From: Bacteroidota bacterium
GTDB taxonomy: Bacteria > Bacteroidota > Bacteroidia > AKYH767-A > OLB10
Direction: 5' to 3'
NCBI GenBank assembly: GCA_016713925.1
Contig: JADJOH010000004.1
Span: 62,001 to 126,000, forward strand
DNA length: 64,000 bases
Under the pieces are notes generated by a model. It worked only from the letters and a program-made list of their open reading frames with translations, had not been told where the DNA came from and searched no databases. The translations under genes were made by a program, and so were the position numbers. Position 1 is the stretch's first letter, and each line of letters begins with the position of its first letter. Positions 18,760 through 29,768 of the stretch are shown in pieces.

Positions 18760-19662
18760 ATGTATAACCAGCATAAGATCCTGCGTGTTTTACAACTGAT
18801 CAGCTTGCTCAAAGCCGCTCCTGCCAAATCAATTCGTCATCTTTCTGAAGTGCTGAACAGCACGGAACGTACCATTTACCGCTATGTGGATTTGCTCGAA
18901 GAACTGGGCTTTCAGATCTGTCGTACGGGAGTAAATCATCTTTATATTGACCGAACAGATGCCTCCGGGGAAATGTCGTTCTCTGCTGATGAAAGTAATC
19001 TTCTCCGTCAACTGCTGCTTACCACCGGGAAGAAGAGCAAGCTCCGGGATAGCATCCTTCGTAAACTGGCTGTTCACTCCGAAGAACACCTCCACGCCGA
19101 ACATCTGCTGAAAGCGCATCTCAGCAAAATCATCGAGCAACTTTCTACAGCTATTCAGGCAGGAAAGCAAGTGACATTGAAAAAATATCATAGCGTGAAT
19201 TCAAATATCATCAGCGATCGCCTCGTGGAACCCATCTGCTTTACAGACAATTACCAGAGTCTTGCAGCCTACGAAATAAAAACGGGGAAGAATAAGTATT
19301 TTAATATTGAAAGGATTTCAGCAATAGCTATTACAAATCGCTCTTTTGCGCATACCGTGAAACATAAATTCGCCAAACCCGATGTCTTTGGATTTTCTTT
19401 GGCCGATGAACAGTACAAAGTGGATGTCCTGATGTCGATGCGGGTGTCGGTGTTGCTGAAGGAAGAATACCCCATGACGGAACCGCTCATCAAACGTGAA
19501 GGAAAGACAGACCGCTACCGTTTTAAGGCTACCGTGAACGATTTAAAGCCCGTTAGCCGCTTTGTGCTTGGCTTTCCGGAAGAGATTACAGTCCTCGGCT
19601 CAGCGGCGTTCAAAAGGTATTTAGAGGAATGTGTGGGACGACTGATCAAAAACAGAGGGTAA
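18760..19662 (+). CDS. WYL-domain transcriptional regulator (YafY/DeoR-like)
   Basis: The 300-residue protein starts with a winged helix-turn-helix (ILRVLQLISLLKAAPAKSIRHLSEVL ... TERTIYRYVDLLEELGF, residues about 5-55). It continues with a WYL domain (VEPICFTDNYQSLAAYEIKTGKNKYFNIERISAI, residues about 150-195) and a WCX-like C-terminal region. WYL regulators bind DNA as dimers, and some respond to nucleic acids or nucleotides. It has no operon partners; palindromes of one family lie on both sides. It is distinct from the CRISPR-linked WYL gene at 28.7-29.7 kb. Confidence 0.85.
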   Translation: MYNQHKILRVLQLISLLKAAPAKSIRHLSEVLNSTERTIYRYVDLLEELGFQICRTGVNHLYIDRTDASGEMSFSADESNLLRQLLLTTGKKSKLRDSILRKLAVHSEEHLHAEHLLKAHLSKIIEQLSTAIQAGKQVTLKKYHSVNSNIISDRLVEPICFTDNYQSLAAYEIKTGKNKYFNIERISAIAITNRSFAHTVKHKFAKPDVFGFSLADEQYKVDVLMSMRVSVLLKEEYPMTEPLIKREGKTDRYRFKATVNDLKPVSRFVLGFPEEITVLGSAAFKRYLEECVGRLIKNRG

Positions 19663-19765
19663 ATGCAGGTTATTCCTGAAAATCGTTTGCGGATAATAGT
19701 ATTGACAGTTCACGACCAGTATCTACAGCTATTTCCCCCAAAAGTTTGTACATTTGGTAGGGCGC

Positions 19766-19789
19766 AGTGACAGATCGCGACCTGTCACT
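19766..19789. repeat. AGTGACAG..CTGTCACT near-palindrome
   Basis: A 24-nt near-palindrome (one mismatched base pair) sharing the GTGACAG-TCGCGA-CTGTCAC core with the element at 18595-18655. It sits between the WYL gene and the large secreted protein gene. Confidence 0.6.
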
Positions 19790-19820
19790 ACTACAGTCAC
19801 ACACTCCAAACCAAATATAC

Positions 19821-22800
19821 ATGAAGAAGTACATCTACTTTATTTTACTCTGGCTTATCGCGGCGAGTTCCGGTTTCGCTCAGATGGTACAGCAAAATGA
19901 ATCATTCGAGAGCGCTACACCGGGAGCACCGGCCATCTTCCCTTCGCCGGGCTGGAGGCAGATAAGGTTCCCCTCAACAGTAACAGCTTCATTCGTAGTT
20001 CAATCTGTCGCGACAACAACAAATCCTACTTGTGGAGCTTCTCCCGGAGGAGGATTTAATGTGATGACGTTTACCTCCTATACAGGCACTAATAATGACA
20101 CCTCGCTGATCGTGACCAAGCCTTTTGATTTCAGCAATAACGGTGGTGTCAATCCGCAATTTAGTTTTTACATGTGGCGTGACAATGGGTTTCTGGCCCA
20201 GGATGATCATATCAGAGTATACGTGAATACTTCGCCGACGCTCTCGGGCGCTACTTTGCTGAGCAATACACTGGGGACTAATCAGATTTTCAGGAGGAAT
20301 ACAGGTGTACCCGCAGCCACAGCCAATACCTGGAACCAATACACCTATGATCTTCCGGCTGCTTCGTATACCCAGAAGCGTTATTACTTTATGATTTTGG
20401 GCGTATGCAAGGATGGAAATAATATTTACCTCGATCAGGTGAGGACGTACACCTATCCTTCTGCTACCAATGCTGCAGACGTGCGCTTTGATCTCTTCAC
20501 ACAAAATCCGGGAGCACTCGGACAAGGTACACGGAACCAAATGATCGTGGGCATTCGCTGCATCATTACCGGGACCAGTGGTAACGGTGTAGTGAATGGC
20601 GCGCTATCTACTGCCCTGAAGCTGGATTCTCTCCTGCTCAATACAAACGGAACCACCAATCTGGCGGATATAGATGACGCTAAAATTTTCTATACCGGAG
20701 GAAGTGTGGTGTTCGATACCAATTATGTATCTCCTTACCCCGCAACAGCAGGAATGGATGATTATCCGGCACGCAGGTTCGGACAGATCATTGCTATACC
20801 CGGAACGAATCTGGATTTTGTGAATGGTATGTCTTCGTGTATTTACCTCGAGTACGATACCACTTATTTCTGGCTGGCTGTGGATATAAAAAATACGGCG
20901 ACAAGCGGAAATAATGTTGATGCAGAGTTGAGAAGCGCAGCCGTTGGGGGGAACATCAGGCTCATGCCCTTCTCCGGGAGGAACCGCTACGAACGTTATT
21001 CCCTCTGCAAACGGTTTTTCAATTGCGGGAGCACCAATGATTGACTTATCGTATTGTATCGGAACTTATTCTACAGGAACATCCGGAGTCTGGAATTCCT
21101 ACCAGAACAATGACTATATTCAATCTGTGATCATAAATGGCGTAGCCCCTACGGTCATCAATACGAATACCGGGGCGTCTAATAATAATTTTGGTATCCC
21201 TGCCACTGTGCCCTGTTACCCTAACTGTGACTTTACTGCACATCCACCCGACTATGAATTGTGGAATCCAATACCCGGACGTACAGTATCATTAACTCAG
21301 GGAATAGGGTATTCAGTCACCGTTCAGGCCGGCACCTGGGCCACCGCGAATAATATTGCCGTCTTCATCGACTACAATCGCGATGGTGATTTTAGTGACG
21401 TAGGAGAGAAACTAGGACAGGTCAGTTTAAATGCCAATCAAAGTCAGGCCATCGCGTTTGCTGTACCTACAACCGGTTATGCAGGTATTACAAGAATGCG
21501 TGTGAGGGAAGTATGGGCCGTCGGTAATATTGATCCTTGTGCGCAATATGGCAATGGGGAGATTGAAGATTTTTATGTGACCATTCTTCCTTCCTGTCCT
21601 GCCGGATATAAACTCTGGCTGGGCAATACAGATGACTGGAACGATGCATCCAACTGGTGTGGAGGTGTACCTGCAATTACGGATGATGCCGTGATAAATG
21701 CAGCTCTCATTTTTCCGCCTTCAGGAAGTCATACCCGTCCTTATTTTAGGCCTACCATTAAATCAACCAACACCGCCAATTGTAACAACCTCACCGTGGC
21801 CGCTACAGATACCTTGCTGATCAATGCCCTGCTTCTACATTAACGTCGCTCAAAGTGAGAAAAGATCTGACCAATAACGGAAGGATTCAGGTGATCAGCT
21901 CCTATAGCAGTAATGTTACTTTCGGAAACGGGACACTTGCGAATAATATATATACTCCATTTAAATCACAGAGTACAGATGCAAGAACACAAATAATATA
22001 TTCTGCTGCCGAACTATTACAGAGCGGTATGATCAGCGGTGATCGTATTTCAGGTTTGCAGTTTAGCGTCGTATCGAAAGGGAGTAATGCCGCTTTTAAT
22101 GGATTTACGGTGAGTTACGCACTTGTACCATTTAACCAGCATAGCAATACCACTCCTTATGGTGGTGCACTGACAACGGTATACGGACCTATGGCCTATT
22201 CTACCGTTCAGGGCACTAACGTTATCGCCTTAACGACACCCATTATCTGGGATGGAAACAGTAATCTGCTCATTCAGTATTGCTTCAACAATGCTGCGAA
22301 CATCGGATCAACAGATGATCGCATCGCCATTACACAAACCACCGGGAGGAAATCCACATTGATTTTATCCAGCACGACCAATGCATCAGCGGGCTGCGCC
22401 TTGCAACCGGGAGCAGGGGTAACGGATAATTTCTTTTCAGGCTCCAATTCGTTCCGCCCCAACTTCACCTTCCTCTTTGACCGTACTTATGCGAAGGCTA
22501 TACTAAGCGTGCAGGAAGACTGGATCAACAACGGCACCTTTGTACCGGGATACAGCAGAGTACTGTTAGATAGTACACGCATACAAACTATCTCGGGCAC
22601 TTCGGTGACGATGTTCAATGAGCTGGAGGTAAGCAAGGGCGCTGCTGCTCAAACGGTCACCTTACAAAAGGATATGATCATCGATTCATCTCTTATTCTT
22701 ACACAAGGAGCTTTGCTGATGAACGGGAAATACATCAGGATGAACAATGGTGCACCTTCTGCAGGAAGTTTATTGGCACCAACAGGTCCATTCACAAGGA

Positions 22801-24965
22801 CCAATGGTTTTCTGATCAGTGAAAATGCAGCCTCTCTTGTCATCTGGAAAAATGTAAATAATAACGGTTACCGTGTTGTTCCTTTCGGAAGCGAAGCGAT
22901 TGCAACACCGGTCTATATTCCTTTCTCCTGTAATTTGAAAGGTGGTGCGATCGGGGATTTGAGTATTTCGACTTACAAAGCCGTCGGTAATTTACCCTGG
23001 CCGCTATCGGTAACACATTTCAATCCGGCCACCGGTCCGGGGAATAATGCAGCAGCAGCAGCAGATCGCTTCTGGGTACTAAGTAAAACAGGCGTTACAG
23101 CAATAGCAGATATTACTTTTCGCTTTACTCCCGCAGAGCGTCCGGTGGGGATGTCAGTCATAGATCCTGGACGTGCTCAACCATGGCGAAGCGGAACAGT
23201 AAGTAATTCATGGATGCGCCTGGTGAGTCCCTATACCTCGCAAACCTATACACAGACCTACGGGCAGACCGCCGGGTCCTCGGACTCAGTGAGAGTGATC
23301 AACTGGGATTGGCCCATAATACCTGCCGGACCTGCGCCTTATTTTGAACCTGCGGGACCCATCGGCAATAGCAACCCATGGACGATTACCCGCAGCAGTA
23401 CTCCTTGCGGTGACGGCCCATTGGCGGTACCTGCGATTACTATAGATACGGTGATAAATGAGATATGCGCCGGTGCTTCCAATGCATATATTGCCATCTC
23501 TGTTACAGGAGGCGTTTCACCCTATTCGTATTTGTGGAGTGATGGTGTTCCCATTGAAGACAGAGTGAATATGACAGCCGGAACGTATACGGTGGTAGTG
23601 ACCGATGCGAACGGTGCCACAGCCACTGCTACGGTTATAGTTACCGTTAGTAATCAGCCTCCGGCGACGCCTTCTGCCATCTCCGGATCCGCATACGGTG
23701 TTTGCAATAAAACGAGAACCTATACGGTAACCAATGTTCCGGGCGTCACTTTTATCTGGAGTGTACCTCCGGGAATGACACTCCTTTCCGGACAGGGTAC
23801 CAACACGGTCAGTATTCAGTTTAGCAATAGTTTTAACGTGGGAGATATTCTCGTGGTAGCCTCCAATCCTTGTGCTAACAGCAACGCACGTACGAAAACG
23901 GTAAGGGGAAGACCGAATAAGCCATCCTGGATTTCGGGACCCGCTGTATTCTGCTGGAATGATACGGTAACGTATACTACAACGGGAGTAACCGGTGCCA
24001 CTTCTTATATCTGGACAGTTCCCATCGGCGTACTCATCATCAGCGGACAAAACACCGCCAGCATCACGGTAACCGGTGTCAGCAGTTATCTGACGGGAGA
24101 TATTTGTGTAAAGGCCAAAAATGATTGTGGTGCCAGCGGAAATTATTGTATTCCTGTTGAAGTACAAATCGCTCCTCAGCCGATCAACAATATCAGTGGA
24201 AATGCGAATGGTGTTTGCGGACAAACTCTCAATTATTCGGTCACCAATCAACCGGGAGTCACGTACACCTGGACGATTCCTTCGGGAGCGAATCTCAACT
24301 CCGGACAAGGCACCAACAGCATCAGTGTTACTTATTCCAACGCTAATATAACGGGTAGCATAGCCGTAACGGCAAGTGGATTCTGCGGACCTGCTGTCAG
24401 CAAATCGAAGACCATTCGTGCAAAGCCATTATCACCTGTTGCCATCAACGGCCCGGGAAGTATTTGCTACAATCAACAGCCTGTAAGTTACAGTTGTCCT
24501 GCTGTAGCGGGCGCCACCTGGTACAACTGGACCCTCCCTGCCGGAGCAAGCTTCGTCAGCGGACAAGGAACGACCAATGTCCTACTAAACTTTAATGGTA
24601 CACCGGGAACTACGGTACAGTTAAAAGTAAATGCCGGCAACAATTGCGGAAGCAGTTCAAATTATATTGCTAATATCATTTTGAATAATTGTCCGAGGTT
24701 AGCGGGAAAAGAAGTTGCATTTCATCTCCACCCCAATCCGGCCACCAACCAGGTATTGATCACGTGGAACAATGAACGGGAAGAAACTGTGCACATCAGT
24801 TGCATTGATATTCTTGGAAAGACCGTCATCGCAGAGCAGATACCATCCGGCAGCGGAGCACAACAATTGCTGTTAAACACCAGCGCTCTTTCTTCCGGCG
24901 TATATATTATTCGACTACAGGTGGGAGAAGAGATCGTGCAGAGCAAAAAGCTGGTCATAGAATAA
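19821..24965 (+). CDS. Large secreted T9SS protein with GEVED and PKD-like repeats (two frameshifts)
   Basis: Three adjacent frames together encode about 1,700 residues. The first carries a signal peptide (MKKYIYFILLWLIAASSGFA) and a MAM-like region. The second (about 20945-21840) contains a GEVED domain (FIDYNRDGDFSDVGEKLGQV ... NGEIEDFYV). The third (to 24965) has repeated PKD/Ig-like modules with SGQGTN-x-(V/I)-S-(I/V) patterns, ending in a type A sorting tail (HLHPNPATNQVLITW ... KKLVIE). The first break lies in the G run 20946-20951, where one G fewer restores frame through GGTSGSCPSPGG. The second is near 21825-21835. The repeats suggest an adhesin or extracellular matrix-like cargo. 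ATG 19821 is used because the signal peptide begins there. Confidence 0.85.
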
Positions 24966-24970
24966 AGCTG

Positions 24971-25147
24971 CAATTATTGGTAGCCGCGTTGTATATACAT
25001 ATGACACGACTACATTTTATCCCGATTATAAATAGTGCTACAATTATTGGTAGCCGCGTTGTATATACATATGACACGACTACATTTTATCCCGATTATA
25101 TATAGTGCTACAATTATTGGTAGCCGCGTTACATGTAACGCGGCTAC
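24971..25147. repeat. 70-bp tandem repeat ending in a perfect 28-nt palindrome
   Basis: Units 24971-25040 and 25041-25110 are near-identical. A third begins at 25111 but diverges after GTAGCCGCGTT. The third unit completes a perfect 28-nt palindrome (25120-25147, beginning GTAGCCGCGTTACA). Units one and two carry a diverged version of the same stem (GTAGCCGCGTT ... GACACGACTAC). This suggests repeated copying of a mobile palindrome. It may also act as terminator for the upstream gene. Confidence 0.8.
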
Positions 25148-25348
25148 ATCATTACCAAATTATACTTAATGCGCCTTCCCAATAGCATAGAAATCAGAAA
25201 CAAAACAAAACCGGCGCGATAACTCGCCAAAACCCCATCCTCTTTTTCTACATTCAACCGATGCCATTCAAGAACCTGGAAAGCGGCTTGTTGGCATATA
25301 TTATTGTTTTTCAGAGTAATAAGTCAAATTTTATCGATGAATTATACT

Positions 25349-25392
25349 TAGTTTATCCAAGTTTATCATATTTTTGTAAACTTGATAAACTA
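25349..25392. promoter_or_regulatory. Inverted-repeat operator overlapping the AAA ATPase promoter
   Basis: TAGTTTATCCAAGTTTA (25349-25365) pairs with TAAACTTGATAAACTA (25377-25392) apart from one extra base. The space between holds TATTTTTG (25369-25376), a match to the -7 box TAnnTTTG. AGTTTATC occurs twice on the left and once inverted on the right. The geometry suggests a repressor that occludes the promoter of the gene starting at 25400. Confidence 0.5.
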
Positions 25393-25399
25393 GATATAA

Positions 25400-26474
25400 A
25401 TGAATCCTGTTCACAACCCCTATGCTCCTGGAGCCGGGACCAGGCCACCTGCTTTAGCCGGTCGCGAAACATTGCTGGAAACAGTAGCCGTTGCCATGGC
25501 TCGTATTAAAGAAGGGCGGACTGCGAAAAATTATTTATTGATTGGATTACGAGGAGTAGGAAAAACGGTTTTGCTCGATGCCATTCGAGACAAAGCAGAT
25601 GAGGCCGGACTTACTACGCTAAGAGTAGAATCGCCGGAGAACAAATCTCTTCCGGCACTGCTTGCACCGCAGCTTCGCAAAGCATTGTTAAAACTATCCT
25701 TATCCAAACAAGCAGAAGACCTGGCACGACGCGCACTCAAAGGGCTTGCGGGATTTGTAAAAGCACTTAAAATAAAATACAATGATATCGAACTGGGAAT
25801 AGATGATGAACCGGAGCCGGGTTTGGCGGATAACGGAGATTTGGAATCCGACTTAGTCGATTTAATGGAAGTAGCAGGACAAGCTGCACAAAAGGCAGGA
25901 TCAGCGTTAATTCTTTGTATTGATGAATTACAGTATGTAGAGGAATCACAGCTTGGTGCCTTGATAACCGCATTACATCGATGCGCTCAGCAACAGCTAC
26001 CTGTGATGTTGGTTGGAGCAGGGTTACCGCAATTGCGCGGACAAATGGGAAATGCAAAATCCTATGCAGAAAGACTATTTGATTTTTTCTTTGTCGGTCC
26101 TTTACAGCAAGAGGATGCAAATACCGCTTTAGTTATACCGGCAAAACAAGAAGGAGTAACATTTCACCCGGAGGCCCTCACACATATCTTTCAGGAAACG
26201 CAAGGCTATCCTTACTTCATACAGGAATGGGGAAAACATACCTGGGATGTTGCGACACAATCACCCATTACATTAGACGACGCCGAAAGCAAGCAGATTA
26301 ACAATCGCTTCGTTAGATGAAAGTTTCTTCAGAGTGCGCTTTGACCGTCTAAAGCCCTCCGAGAAACTATATTTGAGAGCAATGGCAGAGATCGGAGAAG
26401 GTTCGCATCGCTCAGGAGACATTGCCGATATCTTAAGCAAAGGCGTAACAACGCTGGCACCTGTTATGGGATAG
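25400..26474 (+). pseudogene. AAA ATPase (AAA_16/archaeal-type), frameshifted and truncated
   Basis: The first 306 residues form a complete P-loop ATPase: GRETLLETV, Walker A LLIGLRGVGKTVLLDA, Walker B LILCIDELQYVEE, and a sensor region (PVMLVGAGLPQLRGQMG). After NNRF the frame is lost at about 26315. The C-terminal winged-helix part continues in a second frame (LDESFFRVRFDRLKPSEKLY ... SGDIADILSKGVTTL) and stops early at 26474, whereas relatives run another 30-40 residues. These ATPases are often near toxin or mobile genes; their role is unclear. The decaying sequence 26475-26817 contains no further gene I can support. Confidence 0.75.
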
Positions 26475-26817
26475 TATGGATGTGTGAGCAGTGGCGAGTT
26501 CCCTGAAGATGTGAATAGCAGAATTGAACACGCAATAGCGTCAAGGCACGGGTAGAATATTAAGTATACGCCATTACAGGTCTTACAAACGTAGCAAGGA
26601 GTTAAGGCGATTGAAAGGTGTCCGGTCCGGCATTCGCGTTGAGATGGATAGTGCAAAAGGGAACACCATGCGGAAGAGTGTTAAAAGCAGTGTAGCGTAT
26701 CCTGACGGTCTTATCCTGATTCCATGTAGTTTAAAAGTGTAAGAACGTTATATTTGTATGTTAAGGAAACAGGATGATAAATTGAGATTCCGTGCGAAGA
26801 AAAAACAGACTAGTTCA

Positions 26818-27342
26818 ATGAGAAATTTAATAACACTGCTGATTACTCTGATCGTCACCTCTTGCTCTAAGGAAAGCGAGAATGTAAGTACCTTGCATAA
26901 TGTGTCACCATCCATCAGTGGCATTACCATGAGGGATATGAATGGAAATCTTATAGGTACAGTTGACGCCTTCGACTGGAATGCGAACGACCTTTTCCCG
27001 GGAGTAATTAATTCTTACTTCAATTTTAGTGATACGCTGGATTATTCAGGAGCCGATACAAGCACATTGAATCTTTTTTGTTATCCGAACCCGTTTCAGC
27101 AACTCGTTTCACTGTATATCAATAGTAGCAACCCTACCATTTGTAAACTCATTCTCACCGACGAGACGAATACTATTTATATACAACAAAGTTACACCCT
27201 GTTGAACGGTGCAAATCAACTCTATTTTGATCTGGGGGATAGTAGCCTCCATTCCAACAAACTCTTTCGTTTCTATTATAAGTTCTATAATGAACAAAAG
27301 GAATGTTATGCCAGCGGGCATGGAGATTTGGAGAAAATGTAA
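26818..27342 (+). CDS. Small lipoprotein, function unknown
   Basis: This 174-residue product begins with a lipoprotein signal (MRNLITLLITLIVTSC, lipobox VTSC). ATG 26818 is preferred to an upstream TTG because it starts directly at the signal. The mature part is beta-rich and includes YPNPFQQLVSLYI, reminiscent of a T9SS-like C-terminal strand pattern, but the end lacks the usual basic hydrophobic tail. It precedes a secreted HNH nuclease gene by 47 bp in the same direction and may be transcribed with it. I do not recognise the family. Confidence 0.6.
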   Translation: MRNLITLLITLIVTSCSKESENVSTLHNVSPSISGITMRDMNGNLIGTVDAFDWNANDLFPGVINSYFNFSDTLDYSGADTSTLNLFCYPNPFQQLVSLYINSSNPTICKLILTDETNTIYIQQSYTLLNGANQLYFDLGDSSLHSNKLFRFYYKFYNEQKECYASGHGDLEKM

Positions 27343-27389
27343 GACGTATTTATAACATCAATTCAGACGAGCTCTAACTCCTATTTTCG

Positions 27390-27870
27390 ATGACTAAAAA
27401 CATTTGCAGATACTTTTTATTGCTTATTTGTTTTTTCTGATGCATACAGGGCCGGTGCAATCTCAAAGCACCTATACCATAGGCAGCACAGAGTACTATT
27501 ACAACAGTTATTATTCCACCACGGGACGCCTGATGGTAAAGCGCAGTGAAGCCAACAAGCGCAAATTTTTAGCGAAGCTGGGCTATAAGAAAGTCCCACG
27601 GGCTATGAAATCGATCACATCATACCCTTGTCAGAGGGCGGCAGCGATGACCCCTCCAACATGCAATTGCTCACGAAGGAAGCCCACGAACGCAAGACCG
27701 CCCGCGAACGCGCCTCCCGCTGGCGCTCCACCAGCACCTCACGACCCTATTTCAGCAAACCATCATACTCCACCGGCACCCGCAAATCACAAAAAATAAT
27801 TCATACCGGTCCGAAGGGAGGAAGGTATTATTATAACAGTAAGGGGAAGAAGGTGTATGTGGGGAGATAG
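27390..27870 (+). CDS. Secreted HNH endonuclease with PBCV-type basic adaptor tail (frameshifted)
   Basis: Joining three frames gives about 160 residues. ATG 27390 starts a hydrophobic signal (NICRYFLLLICFF), which passes a T run near 27434 into MHTGPVQSQS. The HNH core GYEIDHIIPLSEGGSDDPSN and HERKT follow after a second break near 27600. The C-terminus HTGPKGGRYYYNSKGKKVYV matches the PBCV basic adaptor motif (PF08789-like), often found at the ends of HNH nucleases. An exported DNase, used as a toxin or for nutrient DNA, is the likely role. The last 98 bp are duplicated 700 bp downstream. Confidence 0.75.
27773..27870. repeat. Direct repeat copy 1 (3' end of the HNH gene)
   Basis: This 98-bp segment covers the C-terminal motif of the nuclease and matches 28473-28570 at about 93% identity with an exact 700-bp offset. 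Confidence 0.85.
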
Positions 27871-27906
27871 TGGGGGTACTAAATACTAATCAACAATTTT
27901 ATATTT

Positions 27907-28467
27907 ATGGGAACAGATAAAACACCATCTCCTGAGCAATTCTGGCAGGTATTTGCAAAGGAAATCAGTGAACGATTAAACTGCATCTCGAATACTAAAA
28001 GGATGCGATTGTATGATAATGACAAGAAATGGACATGTTTTATGAAGGCCGCTATGAAATTGATAATTGATAAACTTCATTATAATAAACGCGATTTTTG
28101 CACAGAGTATTTACGAATTGATTATACCATTTGCCCCGGCGAATCACCAGTCAGTTGGGATTTAGATATAGCGATTGAACATGAAAACAAACTGTATTTG
28201 TGGGAAGACGAACTAACCAAATTATTACATATTAATTGTGGATTAAGGGTTCTTATTGCCTATTACGATAATAAAAATGATAAAGACCTTCAAAAAATCA
28301 GGACGATGATAGTGGATAGTATAGCTAAAAGAAAGTACTACACAGACGACCAGAATTGGTTGTTAATTTTTGGACCTTATTTTTTGAATAATGATGGCGA
28401 CTTCGTGGCATACAAACTAGTGAGGAAGGAACCGTTGGAACTGACTAAACATGTAATTTTAAGATAA
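27907..28467 (+). CDS. Hypothetical protein between duplicated nuclease tails, possible immunity protein
   Basis: A 186-residue soluble protein without signal peptide or membrane segments. The central part SWDLDIAIEHENKLYLW followed by DELTKLLHINCGLRVLIAYY has alternating strand-helix-strand character. An acidic AIEHEN motif there recalls PD-(D/E)XK-like proteins, but a complete catalytic set is not evident. It starts 36 bp after the HNH nuclease stop and is followed by a second, orphan copy of that nuclease's 3' end. This places it where an immunity gene sits in polymorphic toxin loci. That role is inferred from position only. Confidence 0.6.
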   Translation: MGTDKTPSPEQFWQVFAKEISERLNCISNTKRMRLYDNDKKWTCFMKAAMKLIIDKLHYNKRDFCTEYLRIDYTICPGESPVSWDLDIAIEHENKLYLWEDELTKLLHINCGLRVLIAYYDNKNDKDLQKIRTMIVDSIAKRKYYTDDQNWLLIFGPYFLNNDGDFVAYKLVRKEPLELTKHVILR

Positions 28468-28472
28468 GAGCT

Positions 28473-28570
28473 CCGGCACCAACAAATCACAAAAAATAAT
28501 TCATACCGGTCCGAAGGGAGGAAGGTACTATTATAATAGTAAGTGGAAGAAGGTTTATGAGGGGAGATAG
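28473..28570. repeat. Direct repeat copy 2: orphan C-terminal nuclease tail
   Basis: This is the second copy of the 98-bp HNH tail. Its frame is still open (HTGPKGGRYYYNSKWKKVYE ... stop at 28570) but has no start or nuclease core. Differences from copy 1 include Gly to Trp and Val to Glu changes in the conserved motif, suggesting relaxed selection. Confidence 0.8.
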
Positions 28571-28667
28571 GGGGGGTGAATTACTTTCTACACACTATCA
28601 AAAGTGATAGTTGCAAAATGATATCTGTTACCGCTAGAGCAAATAATATAAAATATTTTCAATAACA

Positions 28668-29653
28668 TTAATAAACTTGGGCAGCTCTTTGAATTGCATC
28701 GGCAATTTCTTTCCTATAACTTTTTGGCCCGACCACCTCTACATCACTGCCAAAACTTAGTATCACAGACATTAACTCGTAATTAGGAATAACGTCAATT
28801 TGTAGCAATAAGGATTTTGTGTTTTCCTTAATGATTTTCTGAGAATGGTGCAATGGTTTGGATTTAACATATTGCCCTCTTTTAACGGTGAACCTTAGTT
28901 GAATTTCGATTTTATCTTTATTTTCTAGTTTCGTGACACCAATAATATCATGAAAATAATCTTCCGGATTAAAGTGTTGATTGAATGTAAAAGGAGTAGT
29001 AGGCTTTGAAATTGAGCCTATGCGGTCTATCGCCAGATTTGTAATAGTTTTTTCTCCATCTTTTATTCCAAATACAAACCATCGGTTATTATACTCTTTT
29101 AACAAGTAAGAAGAGAAACCAAAATTTGTAACCTCTCCCAGAAAGGGTTTGTAGGATATCTGTAGAGGCAGTTGTTCAATGATTGCTGTATATACAGTAC
29201 TTAGATGTTCCATCCCGAATAAGGAGGGCACCACATCAAAATCAACGATTTTGGTTTCGGCCTCCCTTTTACGGAAACCTTTTGGTCTAATTTTATTAAA
29301 ATTTCTTCCAAATCTTTAAATTGAGGAAGACCGGAAAATTGTTCTAATATAGATAATGCTTCCTGTAGTTTCCCGGCATCAGCATCATTTAGAGGACTAT
29401 TAGCTATGGAGGCATTGGGATCTTCATATTTATAATACCCATTCTTACAGACAATGGATATGCCATAAATACTTTGAATATGACTCAAGTCATTTCTTAT
29501 AGTCCTTTCACTAATTTTTTTAATTCCATGTTCCAACAACAGTTCTTCCGTATTAAACCATAAACTTTCAAACGAAATACCATAGCGGTAATTCGAACGA
29601 AGTAATTCATCAATAATCTTGAACCTTAAAAGAGCATTTTTATTAACCGGCAT
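28668..29653 (-). CDS. WYL-domain regulator of the CRISPR locus (frameshifted)
   Basis: The N-terminal frame (29653 to about 29260) carries a helix-turn-helix part (LLRFKIIDELLRSN ... ISERTIRNDLSHIQSIYG). The C-terminal frame (to 28668) carries the WYL domain (LPLQISYKPF ... WFVFGIKDGEKTITNLAIDR) and a C-terminal extension. Reading through the break near 29265 gives KIVDFDVVPSLFGMEHL, so one base is probably missing or extra. The gene is divergent from cas6 across 115 bp. WYL proteins are common regulators of CRISPR-Cas and other defence loci. The repeated TGCAA sites in this spacer and in two other promoters are natural candidates for its operator; that link is an inference. Confidence 0.82.
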
Positions 29654-29712
29654 TTGGAATATTGAATTTTAGTTTTATTTTTGACTTGCTTTATTAAAAT
29701 AAATTTAGGCAT

Positions 29713-29729
29713 TGCAAATAGGTTGCAAT
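29713..29729. promoter_or_regulatory. TGCAA-N6-TGCAA site in the WYL-cas6 divergent promoter
   Basis: TGCAAATAGGTTGCAAT is a direct repeat of TGCAA with 11-bp spacing (one helical turn), 40 bp before the cas6 ATG. Closely matching sites occur at 38032-38048 and 51678-51693. Confidence 0.6.
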
Positions 29730-29768
29730 TGTTGATTAGAGATTTGTAAAAATATAAATTTAAGTGAA

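Noticed and set aside
19989..20540. 183-codon minus-strand frame
   Set aside because: Shadow of the first segment of the large secreted protein, which has a signal peptide and correct codon pattern on the plus strand.
23517..24308. 263-codon minus-strand frame inside the large T9SS protein gene
   Set aside because: It is antisense to the PKD-like repeats; Arg/Ser/Ile-rich with no motif.
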